64,000 nucleotides of DNA, from NCBI RefSeq assembly GCF_030272615.1, contig NC_081415.1, positions 378,617,892 to 378,681,891 of the forward strand. Reading direction: 5' to 3'. The DNA comes from Cryptomeria japonica. Lineage: Eukaryota > Streptophyta > Pinopsida > Cupressales > Cupressaceae. The position numbers were made by a program, and so were the translations under genes. Shown one piece after another: positions 54,410-64,000 of this stretch (position 1 is the stretch's first letter; every line of letters begins with the position of its first letter). The notes under the pieces are model-generated. The model made no database searches, was not told where the DNA came from, and was given only the letters and a program-made list of their open reading frames with translations.

Positions 54410-55290
54410 ATAGAGATCAAATCAGAGTTTATGAAAACGAAACGACAGTGAAGTTGTAAGGAATAAAGCTAGATTGGTTTGTAAATGATATTCTTAGAAG
54501 GAAGGAATTGATTATGGAGAGACTTTTGCACCTGTAGCTAGGATTGAAGATGTAAGATTATTTCTTGCCTATGCTTCTTATAAAAACTACAAGGTTTATC
54601 AGATGGATGTTAAGTGTGCATTTTTGAATGGGGATCTTGATGAGGACATTTATATTGAGAAAACTAATGGTTTTTCACTATCAGATGATACAAACATGGT
54701 TTGTAGGTTAAGAAAAGCTTTATATGGATTGAAACAAGCACCTAGAACTTGGTATGCAAGGTTGGATAAATATCTTTTGAAGCTTGGTTTTACTAAGGGT
54801 AATGCTAACAATAATTTATATTATAAGATCACTGATGATGATATACTAATTATTGAAGTATTTGTTGATGACATTATTTTTGGAGGTGAAAATAAGTTAT
54901 GCATGGAATTTCCTAAGAATATGGAGAAAGAGTTTGAAATGTCTATGATTGGTGAAATGAAATTTTTCTTAGGTGTGCAGATTACTCAGACTGACAAAGG
55001 TATTTTCATCTGTCAAACTAAGTATGCTAAGGAATTGTTGAAGAAATTTGGTATGAGAGATTCTAAACCGGTAAGTACTCCTATGGTTACAAGTGAGAAA
55101 TTGACAAGGAAAGATGTTTTTGCATCGGTAAATCCTACAAGATACAAATCTATGATTGGAGGTCTTCTTTATTTGACTCAGACTAGGCCTAACATAATGA
55201 ATGGTGTTTGTATTGTTTCAAGATTTCAGAGTGATCCTAGAGAAAATCATGAGTGTGGTGAAAAGGATTTTTAGATACTTGCAAGGTACA
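54410..55290 (+). pseudogene. Element D reverse transcriptase (copia)
   Basis: After a deletion, RT starts at NKARLVCK and continues EGIDYGETFAPVARIEDVRL, then an open frame of 223 codons from 54603: MDVKCAFLNGDLDEDIYIEK, LRKALYGLKQAPRTWYARLD, and the active site FVDDIIFGG with both Asp intact. GEMKFFLGVQITQTDKGIFI, QTKYAKELLKKFGMRDSKPV and GGLLYLTQTRPNIM follow. A frameshift occurs near 55250. This is the best preserved RT in the window. The first ~60 residues of the RT region and the integrase–RT linker are lost. Confidence 0.9.
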
Positions 55291-55812
55291 TCAGAATATG
55301 GTTTGTGGTACCCTAAGGATGATGACTTTACTTTATGTGCATATACAGATGTTGATTGGGTTGGAGATGTCGATGACATAAAAAGTACTTTCGGTGGAGC
55401 TTTCTTTCTTGGAAAGAAGTTGGTTTCATGGATCAGGGGGAAATAGTCATGTACTTCTTTATTTACTGCTGAAGCTGAGTATGTTGTTGCTGCTACTAAC
55501 TGTACATAGGTTTTATGGATAAAGCAAACGTTGAAGGATATAAAGGTAGATTACAATCCACTGGAAGTTATTCACTATGATAACTTTGCTGCTATCGATA
55601 TATCAAAGAATCTAGTATTTCATTCTAAGACAAAGCACATATCTATCATGTACAACTTTCTAAAGGAAAAGGTGGAAGCAAATGAAGTTAGACTAGTTTA
55701 TGTGAACACTAAAGAGCAGATTGCAGATATCTTCACTAAACCTTTGCCCAAGGAATCATTTGAATATTTTAGAGATAGATTGGAGGTTTCTGCCCCTCCA
55801 CTAGAGACTTGA
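55240..55812 (+). pseudogene. Element D RNase H (copia)
   Basis: LCAYTDVDWVGDVDDIKSTF (first Asp), FFLGKKLVSW, a TAG at 55447, then FTAEAEYVVAATNCT (Glu), another TAG and WIKQTLKDIKVDYN follow. The open end is VIHYDNFAAIDISKNLVFHS, KTKHISIMYNFLKEKVEANE and TKPLPKESFEYFRDRLEV, with TGA at 55810. All three catalytic acids are still encoded. The third sits in YDN where relatives have CDN. Confidence 0.88.
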
Positions 55813-56211
55813 TTGATGTGGTTTGGCATCAGTCTAGTATGCATTATCAAAGATACTATTCATTCTGGCACTGATGTGGGGATGCTACTGATTAGGGGGA
55901 GTAGTTATCTTTGAGTTTCAATGGTTTATATTTTTTTTCTTTGATATTTTGTCAGATTTCTGGCATTGATGTCAAAGGGGGAAAGATATTGATGTGAAGA
56001 AGAAAAAGGAGTTGTATACATCAAGGGGAGAGATATATGTATATTTCATAGCTTTACAGAGATATCATTCATAGGGGGAGTTTGGTCTTTATTTCAGAAC
56101 TATATGTGGGAGATTGTTAGTTGTCTTCCATTGGGGGAGACTTGTTTGGCATTTCTTGGTACGTAGATGTTTTTCACATCTAGTGTTTCCATCAATGCCA
56201 AAGCGGGATAT
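55813..56211 (+). other. Element D 3' region with repeated purine tracts and PPT
   Basis: Non-coding. GGGGGA-type runs occur near 55893, 55976, 56021, 56073, 56107 and 56132, plus AAGCGGGATAT next to the LTR at 56201-56211. One internal copy (GGGAGATTGTTAG near 56108) mimics the PPT–LTR junction of element A. Multiple PPTs are reported for Sireviruses. Confidence 0.75.
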
Positions 56212-57429
56212 TGTTGGCCATTTGGTGGAATTGATTATGTGTTGCATTGATGTTTTGTCATTGATGCCAACACTAGCTGTTTGGATGCTTTACCGACACC
56301 CTTCTGGTCCCGATAGAATGAGTAGTTTCTGGTTGTTTTGGATCCGGCATGATCTTGTATGCTTCGATACAGATTGGTTATGGAATTGGCTTATTCATGA
56401 TACTCATGTTCATATTTAGTAAGTTGATTTTAGTCTAGTGATCAAATGCTATCATGTTTTCTTAGAAGCTTGGCTTCTGGTTCCGATGAGGGTTTCACTA
56501 GTAGAGCTTTTGTTGAAGATCTTTGATGAATTGCATAAGTGGTGTTGGTACAGTTTCTGGTGGAATTTCAAGATGTTGTTGGTGATCATGATTGAGACTT
56601 GGTGGATGGAGATCATTGCTTTAGCATGTGGACCTATATTGGGTCCCAGTTGATCTAGGTTATGGACCAGCTTAAGGTAACGTGTAGATTGGACCTCTTG
56701 ATGTGTTTCCGGGATGTCTTATGTGTTGGATATTATTTGTTTGGTCTAAGGCCAACATGTTTTGTAATTATGTAATTGATTTATTATCTGGTGGCTGGCC
56801 TCATTGTTTATGGTCGACAGTTTGTATATATAGATGCCAGATCTCATTGTAGATCATATGGCATAGACCAGGGTATGGGATATGGATACGTAATGTGCGA
56901 ATAATGTAATATCATTCAAGAAAAAGATTTGGTCAATCATTGGAGATCGAATTGGGTTTATGTAAGAGCATTTAGTCCTCCGGTATTGAGCTTAACTGGA
57001 ACTATACTTAGGCATAAGAGATGTTATCTTTGCAGTTTAAACACTTCTCTGGGTTGTAGTTTGGATTTCTATGTAGTCAATGAGACTCCTTTCGTGATGA
57101 GCAGTGCACTCTAGGCTGTTGGCCTTCCTGCAAGTGCAGTCCCTTCAATTATAATTCACATACTTACTGCACAAGTATTATCTGACTGTGGGTAGGCTTC
57201 CCACCGTGGTTTTTCCCTGTACTGGTTTTTCCACATATAAATATTGGTGTCATGTGGATGGTATTTATTCTGTGATTATTGTTTATGCTTAATTGGTTTA
57301 ACTTCTATTCCGATATTAATGTTTTGGATTCTAGTATTAAATTTTTAATTGCTAATGGCTCTGGTAATCTGTGACAACTGACTCACCCCCCCCTCTCAGT
57401 TGTCTTCTAGTTATTTGAACTATCTAACA
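56212..57429 (+). repeat. Element D 3' LTR
   Basis: 1,218 bp, TGTTGGCCATTTGGTGGAAT to TATCTAACA. It is followed by TACTA, which matches the 5-mer before the 5' LTR (GACTA) at four of five bases. Confidence 0.92.
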
Positions 57430-58380
57430 TACTAGTGCAACCTCATGTGGTCTATTTAGAGTTCACTCAATTACATACCAGATTATGGGGATAGGATTTA
57501 GATGTTAGAGATGTAGGTATGATGGAAGAGTATGACAGATGGTTTGCGCAACATCGCCCAATACTATTGATAGATCTAGAGGTTTTGATTCCTAAATCAC
57601 AACAAGAGTTCATGAGAGAGGAGGATATGGAGGAGGATGATAAGGATGAGGATGAGGACTAGGATTATGAGGATGATGAGGATGAAGAGAATGATGGTGA
57701 TGATAGGGAGGCGAAGGTTGAGAGTCCTATGGACATGCAGATTGATTAGCTAGATGATGAGCCACTATGAGAGGTATCTATTAGAGATGAAATAGACTAG
57801 ATCAAACGTCTTGAGACATATAGGGACATGGTGAGGAGTCAACAAGAGTGAATTGTAGAGTTTCAATGATGGATATTTGACATTCAAATAGAGGGGTTAG
57901 TTCAGGATCGAGAGGGATCAATTTAGGATAGAGAGGGGTTAGTTAGCAGTAGACGAGGACAAATATATAGTTGAGAGGGAAAGATATACAAAATAGATAG
58001 ATAGTCTAATATTTTCTTGAGACACAATGATATCCCAGGCTCAGAGATCAGAGGAGGCCATGCAAGAATTAATTATCTTTATAAAAGATGCTAGTGTACG
58101 AGACTTATGTCACATGATATTTGACTCATGAGAGAATGTGTAATACATGAGGATATTTTATGAGAGCACCATTCCACCAAAGCGAAGAGTACTGTATAAT
58201 TAGTCGCAGTCTAGGACAAAGAGCAGATCACTCTCCTGGTGGACACTGAGAGGTATGGGAGTTATTTGGTCAATAGGGCCACCACAAAGAGGACCAAGGG
58301 CAGGAGGAGCTTCATCCTTAGGATAGGATAAAGGTCAAGAGGACAGAGGGAGCACCTAGTGATAGGGACATATACACTTA
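57430..58380 (+). pseudogene. Plant-mobile-domain-like gene, second half with acidic tail
   Basis: Continues the frame of 50389-50635: LVQPHVVYLEFTQLHTRLWG, a stop, DLDVRDVGMMEEYDRWFAQH and RPILLIDLEVLIPKSQQEFM. An acidic stretch of Glu/Asp at about 57605-57705 is interrupted by one TAG. A Glu/Arg/Gln-rich, coiled-coil-like tail with many stops follows (IKRLETYRDMVRSQQE, QDREGS, QDREGL). The last recognisable piece is KRRVLYN..SQSRTKSRS near 58185-58240. The PMD assignment rests mostly on the first half, but coding origin is supported by the long shared frame and codon-like composition. Confidence 0.4.
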
Positions 58381-61300
58381 TTTGATGTAGACACTTTTTG
58401 CTATTATGTACTGAGCTTGTAGGTCATACTTGACACAAACAGTCTAATTTTGTACTCTGATACTTTATATATATATGATATATATCTTTCTTTATGATAT
58501 ACAATTTCTCTATTTCCATATGATGATGCATGAATATCTTATATGCTCTTTATGTGATGGAATGAATGAAAAATTCCTTTATGTGATGCAATGAAGAATG
58601 AGGAGATACAAATCTTTTGTTTTGTTTTATATATGTAATGTAATGAATGATGAGAAGATGTGATCATGCTAACTTATCTATGCAATATGCAATTTCTTTT
58701 TGCATACTAGAGTACTAGATGAAACTAACTGCAACAAGTGATAGAAGAAATGTTAGTAAGAGGATAGTTGGTGATGAAGAGAAACTTGCTTGCACAAATC
58801 CATGAAAGAATAGGTGAGAACCTTTATTTTGATATGGAAAATATGGATGCGATGCACCATGGCAGTGGAGGCTAGGGCGATAATGCAATCTCTTTGCATG
58901 AAATAGACATATTATTAGGTTTGGTTTGGATATTGTATGCAGTTGGTATGTGTGTTCTGGTATTGTTATGGGAAATGATGTAGTTGATCTAATGGAGTGA
59001 TTTCCAGAAGATCCTTATCCCCAAAATTCTGAGTTGTGCTTACATTGATCTCAGTATCTGATACATGTTTCAATATTAGATATTTTGGTTATGCTAGATG
59101 TATCTCTTTATGTCTCATGGTTTGATATCCTTGGTATGAGTGTAATCTATATTTTGGAGTTTGGAGATGTTATTCTTGGAGTTTTTTGTTAATGGGTCAG
59201 TATCTATTGGTTTGAATGACCTTGTTCCATTTTAGTAATTAAGGTATAGACATCAACAAATGAATTATGGAAAGGGAAATGTATAAATATCTTGCAGAGG
59301 TTGACTTGGTTATCATGTTTTTCTTGAGGCTTTATTGGATAACTTGTTGAGCTAGGCCAACATATTATCCTAGTGTGCAGGCTTTCCAGTATATATATAG
59401 AAGTGTTTGATAAGATTATTAGAAAAAGTATATAATAAAGTGATAGATAGTATTAGAGTGTGAAGTGCGAGTTGCAGATAGTGAGGCAGTTGGTGCAGAA
59501 TCAGAGTGAAGACAGTGTTGCAGTAATCCTTCATTGAATTCTGTAGACAGTTATATAGAGATCTTTCATCAGATCTTTTGTAGGTTTGTGAGTTGTGGTT
59601 TGAGCTTACCTTGGAACTAATCTCATGCATTTGGAGATGCAATTTTCTTCACTTCAATCATACCTATTGTAGTGAATATTTTGGTAGTGTTGTCGCAAAG
59701 GATTGCACCCGTGATGCTAAAGTGTGAAACCAAGCAATCCCGTGAAACATGGAAACACCTTCGAGCCTATGGGTTGCTCAAAGTTAAGGTGAATCTCTAA
59801 AGATCAGGTCAGCTTCTTGTCTGATGAATGCAAAAAAAAAAAATTCAATGAAAAGGGATAGAATGATTGTATATAACTAGAAATCTATCCTAATGAGGTG
59901 ATAAACCAAATAATTTTCTATCCGAAATTTGTAACCACGAAAATCACAAAAAAAACCTTCCAACAAATAACCCTGAATATCACAACTCAATTGAACATGC
60001 AAATGCATAAACATTTCCTAGAAAGGGATGAATTTAATGCATGCATGAAGGAAAACAACGGGTTTTCACAACTTCAAGCAATTAAAATCAACTAACACAA
60101 ACTAGAACCTCCAACAAACATGTATCTCCTCACACCATAAATTGACTGAATGAGACAAATTAGAGGATAAAAATCATAGGAAATCATCAAACCATTCATT
60201 CACGAGATAATAAAAGAAGTACCAAGAAAGAAATTTCATGCTATATTACTGAAAAATAAGGAATCTACTGTTACAAAACTCAAATACTATTGAGCTACAA
60301 TGCCATCCTTTAGCATGAAAGGGCCTAAAATTAGTGAGGAAAGGAAAGAAACTCCCTAATAATGAAGAAGAGACAAGAATATATAGAAGTCAACTGAACT
60401 CTGAACTAAAAGTCTGCATGAAGAAACCCTGGGTGAATTTGCCTAAAATAGCATGTAGAAGGCATGCAAAAATTTGCAAAAATCACAACCTGTTGCTAAA
60501 AATAGCTCCTCAACTCAAATTGCACCAAAATGATACTTAAACTATCAAAAATAGTTCCCCAAAAAGCATCTCCATCTCTGAAAAAACCCACATGTTGATC
60601 ATGCCAAAAATAGCCAAAAAGAAAAATATTCCCCCTTTGAAAATACATGTTGCCTGATACTGCTAATAATAACTTCTGAAAAAGTATCTTTCTCTGTTTT
60701 TAAAACTGCATGCTTCTTATTTCTAAATATAGAAAAAAGAACCTCACCTCTTTAAAAACTGCATGAGCCTCATGTATTTGCTTTTTCTTTTAAATAATTT
60801 TATTTTAACAATTAAAAATAAATAAAACAATTCGTTTTATTTTTTTAAATGCTAAAATAAATTATTGATTTTTCCCTTAATCCATTTTATAATTTAATAT
60901 AAATTTATTAAGATTTTGATAAAGTAAATTTTAATAAATTTATATAAACTATAATTTCAATTTCAATTCACTTTATAATTTAATGTATTTTAATTAAGAT
61001 TTATAAAGAATCTAAATCTTTATTAAGATACATTAGTTATAATATTTTAATTTTTTTGAATTGAATAAAAAAATAAAGAGCCTTTGCTTGCTATTGTGCA
61101 TGGACACATATTACATGCATTTAGGTGTAATGACTTTAAGTCATAACCATAATGGTAATTTGTTTTCTCAAAAAATAAATAAAAGAGAAGTGTAAAAAGC
61201 CCATCCAAATCTATGAATTAGAGCATGCATTGTAAAAGATTGAACACTCTTTGGGAGCTAGACTAGGGTTTGAAACTGAGACTTGATTTTCGACCTTCTT

Positions 61301-61400
61301 GGCATGGTGTACTCCTTTTCATCAAAAATCTTCTACGAAAGCTTTTTTGATGCATGAAATTTGACTGCATGCACAGTTTTTTTACTTTCACTGCATATGT
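58381..61400. other. No gene recognised
   Basis: AT-rich. A short TATATATGATATATATC tract lies near 58470, and three degenerate copies of a TATGTGATGCAATGAA-like unit lie at about 58550-58650. A13 lies near 59830. Small open stretches (59898-60095, 60334-60540) are Lys/Asn-rich readings of A-rich DNA. No LTR pair was found. Confidence 0.45.
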
Positions 61401-64000
61401 CCATACCTAGGGTTTCATATCGTGATTGAGGATAATCTCATTATGAGTTGTTATATTATAATTTGATCATCTTTGAATACATTTGTATGTACTATTCGCT
61501 GAGTTTAGACAATTAACTATGTAAGATACTGTAATCTTTGAAGCTTCTACTATCAAGACTATGGTAAATACAAATACTTCTTTCTCGAAGATTTGACTGG
61601 TATTTAATGTTACAATCATGTTCCTCTTTCCGTGTATAGTGGTTGTCTATAAGACTTGGAATCATCCCCTATCCATTGATCCTTTATACCCTACTTTGCC
61701 TTCTTTGGGGTTGATACTTGTAATGAAAAATAGTGTTTTTATGTATTCCATATAGTGTACATCAATTGTATTTGAAGGATGATCTTTCTGGAATCTGTGT
61801 GCTTACGTGGCTTATTGTTGTTATGACTAAGTGTATATGATCTTCTTAACAAAGATAACTTTTTGACTATAATTTCAATGAAATTGATGGGACCTTTTGT
61901 TCAATGTGATCATTTGAGAATTCTTCTATGCATGGGCTACTCCAATAGATGTAGATTTTGAACATCCCTACTACGACTTCTATTTTTGTATGTGGGTGTC
62001 TAACAAATTCATTATTCTTTGATTAAGAAGCTTTGTTATTATCACTATGGAGGACTGTTATAATTATATCGTGACTACTCCTTGATTGAGAATCTCTATG
62101 GCTGCATTTTGGAAATTTGGGCACCATCTCTGTTATGTGACTATATTCTTCCTCAGGGTGATTGATCTTACTATCATGGCTGTTAAATCTGCACTTAGAG
62201 TATTATGTCTTTGAGTCCTTGATATTATTCTTTGTTGATCTGTTGGTGTTTTTTCTTTATGACTAGCTTAGGTCTCAATCTGTGGAAGCTACTCATAATA
62301 CATATAATGCCCTTGTGATGAGGTTGTATCTATGTATGGAAACCCTTTGGCAGCTATCTATACCTTTCATCTCTCTATTTAGAGCCTTCAATCTTTGAAG
62401 TCTGCATTTTTTACAATGGATCTATTGGCTATCTCTTTGTTGCAATAGTCACTCTTGACATTACTGTAACCTTGTCCTTATCAACATATATGATCATTGA
62501 TTATTGGTATGATGAATAATTATGAACATGATTTTCATGACAAATAGACCTTTTTATGATTGCTAAAAACCATCTCTGTATTACTATTAAGATAAATGGA
62601 GTCTCTTGGTGGATGTACTATTTAGTCTACGATACTTGCATATATTTAATATCACTTCACCATGACTGTGACTAGGACTGTCTTGAAGATCAATCTCCAG
62701 CTGTCACTCTATATACATGTCTGTGTCTCAATCTTAACAATCTCTAAGGATTCCGTTGACTGTAATTTCAAGCTTTATAGGTTGTCTTCAACATTGTTTA
62801 CTCTGAGAGTTAACTTTCTATGTTGGCACAAGCTATTTTAGTCATGATTGATATCTTTAATTCTCTTTCTATTCTTGTGCCATTGATTGTTATAGCCATC
62901 TTTGTCTTTAATGATGCCTCTATACTCTTTAATATCAATTCTTTCATCATAATGGATAGTGTTGTTTTACTGTTATGGCTGATCTGAGGCTGCTTTATAT
63001 TGTACAAGGACTGTTACCAGCTCTAGGAATATATATGATGTTGCTCTATATATCTAGGCTGCTTTATATATTGCAACAATATTCTCAAGAATTGCACTGC
63101 AAATGGACCAAAAATGTTATCATCTGTTGTTTGGTCTACAATATTGACTGTTATAACTGGACTTTATTATTGGAGCTTGAATACAAACTTCTTGGAATTT
63201 TACCTTTATCTTACTATCATAATCATGCTTAACTTGTCTATACTTGTTGTAGGTGGTCATTGGATGATTCAAAGAGATCATTGTTATTGTCTTTTCACTT
63301 GAAAACTATTTTTTTCACATCATATTTCTATGCTTTAAACTGATAAAGAATTTAGAAAAACTACAAACTGGGTTGCCGCAATTTTCATTGGGTTTTTTTA
63401 CTCGAATTTCTCTAATTTGTTTGAAAAAATTAGCCAAATTGACATCTGGGTTTTTTATAAACAATGGAATCACCATAACTATATCATGCATTTTATTACT
63501 TGACAATCTTTATACTGATAAAGACCTTTGATAGCTATTGGGTGAACTCTTTGATTGTGACTAATCTTGTTGTGAGAATCATCCTTCTAGTCTTTAACAC
63601 ATGAAATAACTCTATCTTTGAGCAATGACCATGGCTCTTCCTGCAACATCCCACTATTTCATTATAGAAGATCTTTGATGCCTTATTATTGCAGATCCAT
63701 TGTCTCTTCTTACTTTACTCCTATGGATATGACCATTGATAGACTTGTAAATCTCCTTTGTCTAGTTTTATGCCTCAGTTGAGGATGTAGTTTAATGTAC
63801 AGTTACCTCTAATAACTCTTCAACTCTTATGGAGATAGCTGCAATCACTCTTCAAATATATCCTTTAAATGCTCTTGTCATGCTTTGATTATTCACTAAT
63901 ATTCTGGTTGAATTCACTTGTACTAAAACTTTTATTAGCTTGTGCCTTTACTGTCAGTGTCTAGAACAATGTTGTTGCTTTGATAAAGCTTCAAATTATC
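61401..64000. other. No gene recognised; low-complexity-like text
   Basis: Rich in CTTTGAT, TGTTATGACT, ATCACTAT and CTATGGCTG-like words with no fixed period and no coding signal. The style resembles the reverse complement of 38000-40000 inside element F, so it may be the leader of a related element that continues beyond the window. This is a visual impression only. Confidence 0.3.

Larger units (their letters stand above)
50636..57429 (+). mobile_element. Element D: Ty1/copia element, nearly full length
   Basis: 6,794 bp with LTRs 50636-51855 and 56212-57429, TGTTGG...CTAACA ends, a primer site, and flanking 5-mers GACTA/TACTA that match at four of five bases. The interior on + has gag, protease, integrase, RT and RNase H in normal copia order, with frameshifts, a 174-bp in-frame duplication in integrase and a deletion between integrase and RT. 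A run of GGGGGA tracts precedes the 3' LTR. RNase H wording (GDVDDIKST, LVSW, AEAEY) and the purine-tract array fit the Sirevirus branch. Element C is a relative. It is inserted in a plant-mobile-domain-like pseudogene. Confidence 0.9.

Noticed and set aside
57605-57710. GATGAGGATGAG run as a microsatellite
   Set aside because: It is imperfect and stays in frame with the plant-mobile-domain-like reading as an acidic stretch.
1-64000. CRISPR array, rRNA, tRNA or bacterial-type operon
   Set aside because: No regularly spaced short repeats, no conserved RNA gene sequence and no tandem co-oriented intact genes. All features fit a plant nuclear repeat region.

Overview
This window reads as intergenic DNA from a large, repeat-rich plant nuclear genome. 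It is AT-rich, no intact host gene is visible in 64 kb, and most of it is old LTR retrotransposons nested inside one another. Plant families are recognisable: Ty3/gypsy Tat-type elements with a second (archaeal-type) RNase H, a chromodomain-bearing chromovirus, and Ty1/copia elements with Sirevirus-like 3' ends. The age and density of the nests suggest a gymnosperm, but that is inference. Every coding region is broken by stops or frameshifts, so nothing here is likely to work as it stands.

Layout. 1-2240: no gene, one short degenerate duplication. 2241-7345: element T1, a Tat-type gypsy pol on + (RT, RNase H, archaeal-type RNase H, integrase), with a truncated chromovirus LTR inside it (5272-5934) and a purine tract and the start of its 3' LTR at 7201-7345. 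That LTR is interrupted by element E (7346-32001), a 24.7-kb gypsy unit with 2.0-kb LTRs at 7346-9371 and 29938-32001. E is itself interrupted four times: element R, a deleted chromovirus on - (11862-15136, 5-bp target duplication GTAAA); a 1.18-kb TIR DNA transposon (18019-19196); copia element A (19716-26003); and copia element C on - (26004-28846), which sits in the 3' LTR of A. The apparent continuation of the T1 LTR follows at 32002.

33013-50388 is element F, a gypsy-like unit on - of which only LTRs, a purine tract and gag-like fragments remain. Nested in it is element B (40068-48171), a structurally complete LTR element with a PBS, PPT and near-perfect target duplication. B has no pol at all: it carries a five-zinc-knuckle gag-like ORF and a second ORF of about 1,150 codons that I do not recognise. 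50389-50635 and 57430-58380 are two halves of a decayed plant-mobile-domain-like gene, split by copia element D (50636-57429, same family as C). 58381-64000 has no recognisable gene.

The most interesting items are element B and its second ORF, the placement of an RNase H between protease and RT in E, the permuted domain order in copia A, the long GGGCCC hairpin inside the DNA transposon, and the strong bias to TAG among premature stops, which fits CHG-methylation decay. Reported boundaries come from reading LTR ends, primer-binding sites and target duplications by eye.
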